Below are positions 44,396 to 52,549 of a DNA stretch of 64,000 bases, piece by piece. A program made the translations under genes and the position numbers. This DNA comes from Desulfurobacterium pacificum (lineage in GTDB: Bacteria; Aquificota; Aquificia; Desulfurobacteriales; Desulfurobacteriaceae). Below the pieces are notes generated by a model. That model was not told the origin of the DNA. It saw nothing but the letters and a program-made list of their open reading frames with translations, and searched no databases. Position 1 is the first letter of the stretch, and the number at the start of each line of letters is the position of its first letter. The DNA is taken from assembly GCF_900182835.1 (NCBI RefSeq), contig NZ_FXUB01000006.1, positions 20,536 to 84,535 on the forward strand, given 5' to 3'.

Positions 44396-45703
44396 ATGGA
44401 ACTTTTTGTGGATATTACCAATCTTTTAGTTACGGTTTCCTCTTTGAGTTCTATTCTTAACTCCTCCATTCAAAAACACAATTTAAGAGTGTCTTTTCTT
44501 GCATTTAGTATTGCTAATAAAATTAGTTATTCTGTTGAGTTTTTGAGGAATGTTGCCGTTGCAGGTTTGCTCCATGATATAGGAATATTGTTTTTTAATT
44601 CAAGGGAACAAGCAGAACTTTTGTTGAAAGAAAGTGGATTGTCTAAAGAATCAGAAAAGATTATTCATTTACATGCGTATGTGGGGTATGAACTTTTAAG
44701 GCATTATCCGTTGTTTTCTAAAGTTGCAAGGATTATTAAACATCATCATAGAACGTTTAATGAATATGTTGAGGCTAAAGGAAAAATCCCCCTCTCCTCC
44801 CAGCTTATCCTATTGGCAGACAGGATAGATGTTTATATGTCTAACAGAATAGAGAGTGGCGTTAGTATTTCTAAAGCTGTTGAGTCTTTGAAGAAGAAAA
44901 TTTCTGCTGGCAGAGGTTCAATATTACATCCCCGATTGGTAGATATATTTCTAAACCACTTAGCAGATAAGGAAGCTTTATGGTTTGAACTTTATGCTGA
45001 ACCTTCGTATTTAGAAGAAAATATTTCAAAGCTTTTGAGTAGCCTAAACTTTCGGTTGAGTCAAAGGGAGTTTTTAAAAGTAATAAATCTATTCGGATAC
45101 ATAATTGACTTTAAAAGTGAGTTTACTGCTACTCACTCATCTGGTGTTGCGCAAACCGCCGTTCAGTTAGCTTCTATGTTTTCTTTTTCTCAGTCGGAAC
45201 TCAAAAAGATGAGAATCGCCGGTTTGCTTCACGATATAGGAAAAATAGTTATTCCCAGTGAGGTTTTAGAAAAACCCGATAGACTTACTGAAGAAGAGTT
45301 TGATTTGATGAAATCTCATGTTTTCCATACTTATAAGCTTCTTTTAAGATTTGTTAGCGATAGTAATATTTTGGAGTGGGCTTCCTACCATCACGAAAAG
45401 TTGAATGGTAAGGGGTATCCTTTTAAGTTGAGGGCGAATCAGATTCCTATGGGTTCAAGGATATTAGCTGTTGCAGACGTTTTTACTGCTCTTACCGAGG
45501 AGAGACCTTACAAAAAAGGAATGACCGTTAGGGAGGTTTTGAATATTCTGAAAAAAATGGCAGAGAATAGAGAACTTGATTACAGAGTTGTTAACGTTTT
45601 AGAGGAAAAAGTAGACATAATCAACAGGGGTAGGCAGATAGCTCAGGAAAAGGCAAGAAAGTTTTATGAGAAGTTAAAAGAAAAAGCTCTTCAGTTTTCA
45701 TAG
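44396..45703 (+). CDS. tandem HD / HD-GYP-type protein
   Basis: A 435-residue cytosolic protein with two HD domains. The N-terminal one (residues about 20-190) has GLLHDIGILF and KHHHRTFNEY but lacks the GYP signature. The C-terminal one (about 240-430) has THSSGVAQTAVQLA, AGLLHDIGKIVIPSEVLEKP, LMKSHVFHTYKLL and SYHHEKLNGKGYPFKL, followed by RILAVADVFTALTEERPYKKGM; this is a full HD-GYP with Asn in place of the usual Asp before GxGYP. HD-GYP enzymes hydrolyse cyclic-di-GMP. No receiver or sensor domain is present, so its control is unclear. The end overlaps the convergent msbA by 13 bases. Confidence 0.88.
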   Translation: MELFVDITNLLVTVSSLSSILNSSIQKHNLRVSFLAFSIANKISYSVEFLRNVAVAGLLHDIGILFFNSREQAELLLKESGLSKESEKIIHLHAYVGYELLRHYPLFSKVARIIKHHHRTFNEYVEAKGKIPLSSQLILLADRIDVYMSNRIESGVSISKAVESLKKKISAGRGSILHPRLVDIFLNHLADKEALWFELYAEPSYLEENISKLLSSLNFRLSQREFLKVINLFGYIIDFKSEFTATHSSGVAQTAVQLASMFSFSQSELKKMRIAGLLHDIGKIVIPSEVLEKPDRLTEEEFDLMKSHVFHTYKLLLRFVSDSNILEWASYHHEKLNGKGYPFKLRANQIPMGSRILAVADVFTALTEERPYKKGMTVREVLNILKKMAENRELDYRVVNVLEEKVDIINRGRQIAQEKARKFYEKLKEKALQFS

Positions 45704-47424
45704 ACTTTGAATTGGATATCACATAAGTTTTTGTAATCTGCAAGGCTTTTGTATAACTCTTCATGCGTTCCATATCCTACTACTTCGCCGTTTTTCATGA
45801 ATATTATTGTGTTGCTGTCTAACACTGTTGATAGTCTGTGGGCTACGGCTATTATGATTTTTTCTTTGAACTTTGCATCAATAGCTTTCTGTATCGCTTT
45901 TTCAGTTTCTGAGTCTAAGGCGCTGGTTGCTTCATCCAATATGAGGACATCTGGATTTTTAAGGATTGCTCTTGCTATTGCTATTCTCTGCTTTTGTCCG
46001 CCAGATAGTGAGATACCCTCTTCTCCTAAGACGGTATAATATTTATCCGGAAGGGTTTCTATAAAATCGTGAATGTTGGCTATTTTTGCTGCTTCTATTA
46101 TTTCTTCTAAGGAAGCGTTAGGTTTGCTTATTGAGATGTTTTCCAATATCGTTCCGTTGAATATAACGATGTCCTGACTTACAAGTCCTATCAGTTTTCT
46201 GTAGGGTTTAAGTTTTAGTTCTTTTGCATTTATGCCGTTAATGGTGATTGTTCCTGATGTAGGGTCGTAGAAGCGGGGGATGAGGTTGATGAGGGTGGAT
46301 TTTCCACTTCCCGTTCTACCAACAATAGCGTATTTTTTCCCTTTTTTAAACGTTAGAGAGATATTTTTAAGGACGTAACTTTCAGTTTCAGGATAACGGA
46401 AGTTAACGTTATTGAAGCAAATTTCCGATACGTTGTTAATAACTTTCTCTCCATCTTTTAACTTATATTCGTCGGGTAAATCTAAAATTGTTTTTATCCT
46501 TTCTGCTACTGCAATTGATTGCTGTATTTTGTTGTAGTTCTGTCCTAATTTTCTTATAGGTTCGTAAGCCATTATTAAGGCTATGATAAAGGAAAAGAAA
46601 GCGCCTGGAGAAAGTTCTCCTCTTACTATTTTCATTCCGCCGTAATAAATTAAAAATCCAACTATTACAGCGCCTGTAAGTTCAACTATGGGAGGGTAGA
46701 TACCTTCCACTTTTTTGATTTTCATGAATTTTCTAAAGTAGTTCCAGTTTTCCTTTGTGAAGATTTTTATAAAACGTTCTTCAGCTCCTAAGAGTTTGAT
46801 TTCTCTTAAGTTTTTAACTCCTTCAAAGAGATGACCTGTAAGTTTTGCTAACTTTTCCTGCATCTGGTTGGTGTATTTGCGGATTTTCTTTCCTAAGAGA
46901 GATATTATGTAACCTATTAGTGGAAGTCCTATTAAGCCTATTGTTGCTAATTTCCAATCCTGATAAAAGATTACGGCGATAAGTCCTAAAGCTGTTAGTA
47001 AGTTTCTCAAGAAGGTTGCTATCTGCCTTGAAGAGAAGTCCTGCAGGAGGTTGGTGTCGTTAATAATCTTTGAGATGAAATTGGATGGGGGTTCCTTAGA
47101 AAAAATTTCTAAAGGCAGAGTTAGTACTTTCTCGTAAAGTTCTTCCCGTAGGCTGACGATTACTCTCTGACCTATGTAAGCCATTGAGTAGTAATTGATA
47201 AAAAATATGATTCCTTTTGCTAAAACTAAACCTATGAGTATTAGCGGTATTATCTTTATCATATGTTCGTTTTTTGTTACGAAGACGTTATTTACTATGG
47301 TTTTCACGAAGTAGGCTAAAAAGGACGTTAATCCTGCGTTTAGCACTAAAGTTATTAAGCTTACAACAACTAAGAGTTTAAGTTCTTTTACGTATTTAAA
47401 AATCCACCATGGAAAGTTTTTCAT
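45691..47424 (-). CDS. msbA: lipid A export ABC transporter MsbA-like
   Basis: A 577-residue half transporter: six membrane helices (about residues 15-310), then an ATPase domain with Walker A (AIVGRTGSGKSTLINLIPRFYDP), Q-loop (LVSQDIVIFNGT), signature (ISLSGGQKQRIAIARAI), Walker B (VLILDEATSALD) and switch histidine (AVAHRLSTV). The homology to MsbA and its location next to polysaccharide genes suggest it flips lipid A-core. I set the ATG at 47424, behind GGAAGAGAAA, rather than the frame start at 47514, which would add 30 unusual residues. Other type I exporters cannot be ruled out. Confidence 0.85.
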   Translation of the reverse strand: MKNFPWWIFKYVKELKLLVVVSLITLVLNAGLTSFLAYFVKTIVNNVFVTKNEHMIKIIPLILIGLVLAKGIIFFINYYSMAYIGQRVIVSLREELYEKVLTLPLEIFSKEPPSNFISKIINDTNLLQDFSSRQIATFLRNLLTALGLIAVIFYQDWKLATIGLIGLPLIGYIISLLGKKIRKYTNQMQEKLAKLTGHLFEGVKNLREIKLLGAEERFIKIFTKENWNYFRKFMKIKKVEGIYPPIVELTGAVIVGFLIYYGGMKIVRGELSPGAFFSFIIALIMAYEPIRKLGQNYNKIQQSIAVAERIKTILDLPDEYKLKDGEKVINNVSEICFNNVNFRYPETESYVLKNISLTFKKGKKYAIVGRTGSGKSTLINLIPRFYDPTSGTITINGINAKELKLKPYRKLIGLVSQDIVIFNGTILENISISKPNASLEEIIEAAKIANIHDFIETLPDKYYTVLGEEGISLSGGQKQRIAIARAILKNPDVLILDEATSALDSETEKAIQKAIDAKFKEKIIIAVAHRLSTVLDSNTIIFMKNGEVVGYGTHEELYKSLADYKNLCDIQFKVYEN

Positions 47425-47489
47425 TTTCTCTTCCTGAATTGAGTAGTGGGGATAAATTATAGCTGAATAAATTTTATGGGAGTTGAGAA

Positions 47490-48698
47490 TTGAAAAAACC
47501 GGAAGTTCTTTCACCGGCAGGTAATCTTGAAAAGCTAAGGTTTGCGGTTGAATATGGAGCGGATGCAGTGTATTTGGGGGGGAGGATTTTTAACCTGAGA
47601 GAGAGAGCCGGGAATTTTTCTGTTGAAGAGATGGCAGAAGGTATTGAGTACGCTCACTCAAGGAGAAAGAAAGTTTACGTTACCCTTAACGCGTTTGCCA
47701 AGAATAGGGATTTTGATGAATTAAAAGCTTACGTTAAGGAAGTTGCTTCTTTAAAGCCTGACAGTTTTATCGTCTCAGATTTAGGCATTCTTTCTCTTGT
47801 AAAGGAGGTTGCTCCAGAGGTAGATATTCACGTTAGTACTCAAGCAAACGTTACTAATTATAAAGCGGTGGAGATTTTCAAAGCTTTAGGTGTCAAAAGG
47901 GTTGTTTTGGCGCGAGAACTATCAATTCCAGAGATTGCAGAGATTAAAGAAAGAGTTCCTGATGTTGAGTTGGAAGTTTTTGTTCACGGTGCTATGTGCA
48001 TGGCTTATTCAGGGAGGTGTCTTTTGTCGGATTACCTTACTTATAGGGCAAGTAATAAGGGAGCTTGTTCTCAAAGCTGCAGGTGGAAGTATTACGTTGT
48101 TGAAGAGAAAAGACCTGGCGAGTTTTACGAGATAGAGGAGGATAGTAAAGGAACTTACATATTTAACTCAAAAGATTTGTGCGCTCTTCCTGTTCTGCCA
48201 GAACTTGTAAAGGCAGGTGTTGATTCTTTTAAGATAGAAGGTAGAGTAAAGAGCGCTTACTACGTTGCCGTTGTTACAAGCGTTTACAGAAAGGCAGTTG
48301 ACCTTTTGTTTAAATCACCTGAGGAGTTTAAAAGAAGTGTTCCTTTTTTAATGGAAGAGCTTAAAAAGGTTAGTCACCGACCTTACACTTTGGGATTTTT
48401 GGTTCCTGAGAAAAAAGAGATAAAACAGCATTACGAGTCAAGTTCTTATATAAGGAATTATCAGTTCTTGGCTGTTTACGATGGAAGCTTTTGGAATGTG
48501 AAGAACCGGTTTTCTGTAGGTGAAGAAGTGGAAGTTTTTCAACCAGGAGTGAAGGTTCAAAAAGTTAAAGTAGAATCAATAGCTTTGTTAGATAACCTTG
48601 AATTTATTGAAGAGGTTCATCCAAACTATAGGGTAAAAATTTCTTTTGATAGAGCTGTAGAGATTACTCCTTACGCTATTTTAAGGAAAAGGAAGTAA
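47490..48698 (+). CDS. peptidase U32 family protein (TrhP-like)
   Basis: A 402-residue protein starting PEVLSPAGNLEKLRFAVEYGADAVYLGG, the U32 opening. The family signature reads LEVFVHGAMCMAYSGRCLLSDYLTYRASNKGACSQSCRW in pieces and supplies the cysteines that bind an iron-sulfur cluster in TrhP, RlhA and UbiU. FNSKDLCALPVLPELVKAGVDSFKIEGRVKS is also conserved. Length fits TrhP, which prephenate-dependently hydroxylates U34 of tRNA, better than collagenase-type members. The TTG start has GGGAG seven bases before. It may be the only gene on its transcript. Confidence 0.88.
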   Translation: MKKPEVLSPAGNLEKLRFAVEYGADAVYLGGRIFNLRERAGNFSVEEMAEGIEYAHSRRKKVYVTLNAFAKNRDFDELKAYVKEVASLKPDSFIVSDLGILSLVKEVAPEVDIHVSTQANVTNYKAVEIFKALGVKRVVLARELSIPEIAEIKERVPDVELEVFVHGAMCMAYSGRCLLSDYLTYRASNKGACSQSCRWKYYVVEEKRPGEFYEIEEDSKGTYIFNSKDLCALPVLPELVKAGVDSFKIEGRVKSAYYVAVVTSVYRKAVDLLFKSPEEFKRSVPFLMEELKKVSHRPYTLGFLVPEKKEIKQHYESSSYIRNYQFLAVYDGSFWNVKNRFSVGEEVEVFQPGVKVQKVKVESIALLDNLEFIEEVHPNYRVKISFDRAVEITPYAILRKRK

Positions 48699-48699
48699 A

Positions 48700-48723
48700 G
48701 GGAAGGTGTTTTACCACCTTCCC
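48700..48723 (+). terminator. hairpin between convergent genes
   Basis: GGGAAGGTG pairs with CACCTTCCC around TTTTAC. It lies two bases after the U32 stop and covers the last codons of the minus-strand zinc-ribbon gene. There is no T tract on either strand, so its role as a terminator is doubtful. Confidence 0.4.
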
Positions 48724-48956
48724 CAACCGCGACCTCTACCACCGCCGAATCCACGGCGCCATCCGAAACCGCCTCTTCCCCAACCTCTGCAGAAACCTCT
48801 TCCCCAGCCTCTACCACCTGCAGGAGCATCTGCTCTTACTATGTTTTCGCTTCCACATTTGGGGCATTTGACCATCCATCTTGGTTTCCCAAAGGGTTCT
48901 TCAAACTCGTGTCCGCAGTCAAGACACTGAAACTTTCTTTTAGGTATTACTTCCAT
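48711..48956 (-). CDS. small zinc-ribbon protein with Gly/Arg/Trp-rich tail
   Basis: An 81-residue protein. Cys11, Cys14, Cys31 and Cys34 (CLDCGHEFEE and CPKCGSEN) form a zinc ribbon of the FmdB/rubredoxin-like type. Residues 47-81 are 17 glycines, 9 arginines, 5 tryptophans, 3 phenylalanines and a cysteine, arranged as RGW/RGF steps. The tail looks like RNA-binding RGG boxes. The start is ATG 48956 with a perfect TTAGGAGGTG. The gene is on its own strand segment, convergent to the U32 gene and divergent from the HTH gene. No known function can be assigned. Confidence 0.8.
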   Translation of the reverse strand: MEVIPKRKFQCLDCGHEFEEPFGKPRWMVKCPKCGSENIVRADAPAGGRGWGRGFCRGWGRGGFGWRRGFGGGRGRGWGRW

Positions 48957-49023
48957 TGTTAGCACCTCCTAACTGAGTTATTTCTAAATTTAGTTAACAA
49001 TTAAACATTTGTCAACTTTGCTC

Positions 49024-49052
49024 TTCACTTTTTTAGATTTTTTCTTTATACT
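49024..49052 (+). promoter_or_regulatory. promoter of the HTH/pilB operon
   Basis: TTCACT (49024-49029) and TATACT (49047-49052) are 17 bases apart. The start of transcription would be about 49059, 25 bases before the ATG. The -35 matches four of six consensus bases. Confidence 0.5.
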
Positions 49053-49083
49053 GAAATTAAACCAGCTGAAGAGGAGGGGAGTT

Positions 49084-49701
49084 ATGGTTATTCAGATTGA
49101 GCCTAAAGAGGTAGATTACGATACTTTAGCTTTGAGAGTTTTCTTGAAAGCTTTGGAAATAATAGGAGGACCAAGAAAGTTATTTGAGTATAGGAACCTT
49201 ACGTGGATACCGAGTTTGATGGAGGCTGCTTATGCTGTTGTTTTAAAGGAAGAGGGTATGAAAACGGAAGATGAAATAGCAGAGTTTATAGGTATTACTA
49301 AGCAAACTGTGAGAAATATGCTTTCTGCTGACCCTCAGCTTGTTCTTATGAAGCTTCAGGGGGAGCTTGAAAGTAAAGAGGTGAAGGTTCATACTGCCGG
49401 TGGACTTGCAAAACTTGCTTATGAAGAGGTTAAGAAAGGGAACGATTACGTTCCTTTTGTGATGGCTGTTTGCGATACCTTCGTTAATAAGATTTTGGGT
49501 ATAGCGTGGCCAGTGGAAGTTTTAACTGCTATAAAAGGTATGCATTTTCCTATTGAGGAATCTCAAAAAGAAGAGTTGGCAAGTCGTCTTGCAGGTATAA
49601 AGGTAAAAGATGTTCCTGCAACGGTTCTCGTTGATAAGATAGAGTTTCCTATTAAAAATCCTGCTGACCTTCTACATAAATTATCTGAAGCTGCAGGTTA
49701 G
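49084..49701 (+). CDS. HTH regulatory-domain protein (TIGR03879-like)
   Basis: A 205-residue protein. Residues about 25-85 (FLKALEIIGGPRKLF, LTWIPSLMEAAYAVVLKEEGMKTEDEIAEFIGITKQTVRNML) contain a helix-turn-helix in the part DEIAEFIGITKQTVRNML and resemble the family called probable regulatory domain next to KaiC-like ATPases. The rest (AGGLAKLAYEEVKKGND, VCDTFVNKILGIAWPVEVL) is unassigned but also found with it in Aquificota. The ATG follows GAGGAGGGGAG. The next gene is pilB, 9 bases away. KaiC-like ATPases are not in the window, so the partner is unknown. Confidence 0.6.
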   Translation: MVIQIEPKEVDYDTLALRVFLKALEIIGGPRKLFEYRNLTWIPSLMEAAYAVVLKEEGMKTEDEIAEFIGITKQTVRNMLSADPQLVLMKLQGELESKEVKVHTAGGLAKLAYEEVKKGNDYVPFVMAVCDTFVNKILGIAWPVEVLTAIKGMHFPIEESQKEELASRLAGIKVKDVPATVLVDKIEFPIKNPADLLHKLSEAAG

Positions 49702-49710
49702 GAGTACTGA

Positions 49711-51420
49711 ATGCAGAAGTTAGATGAGCGGAAACTGTGGGAGTTTGTCTCAAAAAAGTTGAATGTACCGTTGGATTTCTTTAAGAAAGAGAAGGATTGG
49801 CAAAAGGCTCTTGTAGAATCTGGGAAGGTAACAGAAGAGCAACTATTGTCTGTTCTTTCGGAATTTTTTGACGTTCCTTACGTTGATTTGAGAGAAGTTA
49901 ATATTCCAGAAGAGCTTGTGAAGATAGTCCCCAGAGATACTGCAGAAAAGACTTTAATCATTCCCTTTGCTCGTTCTGGTCCTACGTTAAAGGTTGCTAT
50001 GAGAGACCCATCTGATGTTCAAGTTAGAGAGAGAATAAGGTTTAGTACAGGCTATAGAATTCAACCTTTTATTGCTCTTGACTTCAGAATAAGAGAAAAG
50101 TTAGAGGAAGTTTACGGGAAAGCGGAAGAAGAGTTTTTTTCCCGTATTACTCAAGAGATTTTTCAAGAATCTAAAAAAGAAGAGCTTCCTGAGTTAGAAG
50201 AAGTTATCACGAAATCACAGGTTCTTTCTCTTGATGATTTAAAGCAGTTAGCCACACAGGCACCTATTGTAAAGTTAGTTAACGCTATGATAATAGAAGC
50301 GTTGAAGAGGGGGGCTTCAGACATTCACGTAGAGCCGTTTGAAAAAGAACTTCGCGTTAGGTACAGGATAGATGGTGTTCTTCACGTTGTCGCCAGATAT
50401 CAACCGGAGATAAAGGATGCTGTTATTGCCCGTTTTAAGGTTTTAAGTAATATGGATATAGCTGAGAAGCGCCTTCCTCAAGACGGTAGAATGAGAGCGA
50501 GATTCAAGGGTAGAGATATTGACTTCAGGGTTTCCACTGTTCCAACGGTTTACGGCGAGAAAGTGGTTTTAAGGATATTGGATAAAGGCGGTTTGAAACT
50601 TGATTTGTCAGAGTTGGGACTTGAGGATAGGGAATATGAGTTGTTGAAGAAGGCGATTTTTTCTCCGTACGGAATGGTGCTTGTTACAGGTCCTACAGGT
50701 TCGGGTAAAACAACTACTCTTTATTCCTCACTTTTAACTGTTAATACTCCAGAAGTTAACATAATGACCGTTGAAGACCCTGTAGAATATAATCTCTACG
50801 GAATTAATCAGGTTCAGGTTAAGCCTGAAATAGGTTTGACTTTTGCCAGGGCTTTGAGGGCGTTTTTGAGGCAGGACCCCGATATTATAATGGTTGGTGA
50901 GATAAGAGATACTGAAACTGCAGAGATTGCTGTTGAAGCAGCTTTGACCGGACACCTTGTTTTTTCTACTTTGCACACTAATGATGCGCCGAGTACTGTT
51001 ACCCGACTTGTGGATATGGGAATTGAAAACTTTTTGGTCTCTTCCTCTATCATTTTGGTTATAGCGCAAAGGTTAGCAAGACGGATATGTCCTTATTGTA
51101 AAGAGGAGTTTGCTTATCCTAAAGAGGTGTTGAAAGAGGTGGGATTTTCCGATGAGGAGATTTTAGGTTTGAAGACTTATCGCGGTAAAGGTTGTGAAAA
51201 GTGTGATTATACAGGCTATAAAGGAAGAGTGGCACTTTACGAAGTTATGGAGATGGTTCCTGAAATAAGGGATGCCGTGGTTAGAGGGAAAAATGCTGAT
51301 GAGATTAGGAAATTGGCTATGAAACACGGTATGAGGACGTTGAGAGAAGTGGGTAAAATAAAGATAGCTAAGGGAGTAACGACGCCGGAAGAAGTTTTGA
51401 GAGTTACGAGGAGATACTGA
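49711..51420 (+). CDS. pilB: type IV pilus / type II secretion assembly ATPase
   Basis: A 569-residue GspE/PilB ATPase: an N-terminal MshEN-like domain (WQKALVESGKVTEEQLLSVLSEFFDVPYVDL) which in relatives binds cyclic-di-GMP, then the AAA-type core with GASDIHVEPFEKELRVRYRIDGVLH, Walker A LVTGPTGSGKTTTLYSSL, Asp box MTVEDPVEY, Walker B IIMVGEIRDTETA, His box LVFSTLHTNDAPST, and a zinc site CPYC plus GCEKCDYTGYKGRVALYEV. Either pilus extension or secretion is possible. No pilC, pilM or pilin gene lies nearby. The stop overlaps the DUF190 ATG by one base. Confidence 0.93.
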   Translation: MQKLDERKLWEFVSKKLNVPLDFFKKEKDWQKALVESGKVTEEQLLSVLSEFFDVPYVDLREVNIPEELVKIVPRDTAEKTLIIPFARSGPTLKVAMRDPSDVQVRERIRFSTGYRIQPFIALDFRIREKLEEVYGKAEEEFFSRITQEIFQESKKEELPELEEVITKSQVLSLDDLKQLATQAPIVKLVNAMIIEALKRGASDIHVEPFEKELRVRYRIDGVLHVVARYQPEIKDAVIARFKVLSNMDIAEKRLPQDGRMRARFKGRDIDFRVSTVPTVYGEKVVLRILDKGGLKLDLSELGLEDREYELLKKAIFSPYGMVLVTGPTGSGKTTTLYSSLLTVNTPEVNIMTVEDPVEYNLYGINQVQVKPEIGLTFARALRAFLRQDPDIIMVGEIRDTETAEIAVEAALTGHLVFSTLHTNDAPSTVTRLVDMGIENFLVSSSIILVIAQRLARRICPYCKEEFAYPKEVLKEVGFSDEEILGLKTYRGKGCEKCDYTGYKGRVALYEVMEMVPEIRDAVVRGKNADEIRKLAMKHGMRTLREVGKIKIAKGVTTPEEVLRVTRRY

Positions 51421-51764
51421 TGAGGGGATTAGCGGGGAAAAGGAAGCTGTTGAGGATTTTTATAAGTTCTGAAGATAGGTATGAAGGAGAACCTTTATGG
51501 GAATATTTACTGAAGCTTGTTAAGGATAAGGGGCTTGCTGGAGCTACTGTTTTCAAGGCAGCTGCAGGTATAGGTGCTCATTCTGAGCTGAAGACTTTTA
51601 CTGTCTGGAGATTATCTCAGGATTTGCCTATTGTTGTGGAGATAATAGATAGAGAAGAGAAAATAGAGGAATTTTTAAAGGTGTTAGATGAGATAATAGA
51701 AGAAGGGCTTGTTGTCCTTGAAGATGTTGAAGTTATCTCTTACAGGCACAGGAGTGAAAAGTGA
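51420..51764 (+). CDS. DUF190 family protein (PII-like fold)
   Basis: A 114-residue protein with the DUF190 pattern: LLRIFISSEDRYEGEPLWEYLLKLVKDKGLAGATVFKAAAGIGAHSE in pieces, then LPIVVEIIDREEKIEEFLKVLDEII and GLVVLEDVEVI. Known structures of this family resemble the nitrogen regulator PII, so it may sense a nucleotide, but its job is unknown. It overlaps pilB by one base and aroD by four, so translation is likely coupled. In other genomes the family often lies with crcB fluoride channels; no crcB is here. Confidence 0.88.
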   Translation: MRGLAGKRKLLRIFISSEDRYEGEPLWEYLLKLVKDKGLAGATVFKAAAGIGAHSELKTFTVWRLSQDLPIVVEIIDREEKIEEFLKVLDEIIEEGLVVLEDVEVISYRHRSEK

Positions 51765-52474
51765 TAAGAATAGGAACTGTTGAATTGGGAAAGAAACCGG
51801 TTGTTGTTCTTTCTATTGATGGTGGAGAAGAGGATAAGTTGGATTATGCGAGAAGGTTAGGAGTAAATCTCATAGAGGTGAGAGGAGATTTAGTTATATC
51901 TAAGGGCGTGGATTTATCGGGGTTGAATAGAGTTCTTGATTTGATTGGAGACTATGGGTTCTATTCAGTGTTGACTTTACGTCCTGAATGGGAGGGAGGA
52001 AAACTTAATTGTTCAGAAGAAGAACGTTTGCAGCTGTTTGAGAAACTTGTTAAGCATCCTTCTGTCGGGGCAGTGGATGTAGAGTTGAGGGCTTCTATTC
52101 TTTCGGATGTGCGGGAGCTTGCTAAAAGGGAAGGGAAAGTTCTTATTGTTTCCTATCACGATTTTGAGAAAACTCCACCTGCGGAGGAAATTGGGGGGAT
52201 TTTCAGGAGAGCAGTTGAAGCAGGAGCTGATATAGTGAAACTTGCCTTTTACGGTAACTCTTTGAGTGACGTCTCAAGAGTTTGCTGTGTTATGAATTCA
52301 ATTGACTATCCTAAAGTTTTCATGGTTATGGGCGCTGTAGGAAAGATGACGAGAGTGGTTGGTTTTCATTTTGGTTCTCTTATGACCTATACCTTTTTAG
52401 GTAAGTCTGTGGCGCCTGGACAGATACCTTTAGAAGAGTTGAAAAATTTGCTAGAAAAGTTTTATAATTGTTAG
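51761..52474 (+). CDS. aroD: 3-dehydroquinate dehydratase, type I
   Basis: A 237-residue TIM-barrel enzyme of the shikimate pathway. Catalytic pieces are the histidine in LIVSYHDFEKTP and the Schiff-base lysine in ADIVKLAFYG, followed by FHFGSLMTYTFLGKSVAPGQIPLEEL, a family C-terminus. GTG start overlaps DUF190 by four bases. The shikimate enzyme has no obvious link to pilB or DUF190. Downstream, a 75-base gap with several TATA-like sequences precedes the large lipoprotein gene. Confidence 0.93.
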   Translation: MIRIGTVELGKKPVVVLSIDGGEEDKLDYARRLGVNLIEVRGDLVISKGVDLSGLNRVLDLIGDYGFYSVLTLRPEWEGGKLNCSEEERLQLFEKLVKHPSVGAVDVELRASILSDVRELAKREGKVLIVSYHDFEKTPPAEEIGGIFRRAVEAGADIVKLAFYGNSLSDVSRVCCVMNSIDYPKVFMVMGAVGKMTRVVGFHFGSLMTYTFLGKSVAPGQIPLEELKNLLEKFYNC

Positions 52475-52549
52475 TATAATTTTAACAATATAGCAATGTT
52501 AGATTTTAGCAAAGAATTAACACTATATAAAAATGAGGGAGGTGTTCAA

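Noticed and set aside
48706..48930. Proline-rich frame on the plus strand
   Set aside because: It is the antisense of the Gly/Arg/Trp tail of the zinc-ribbon gene, without a ribosome site.
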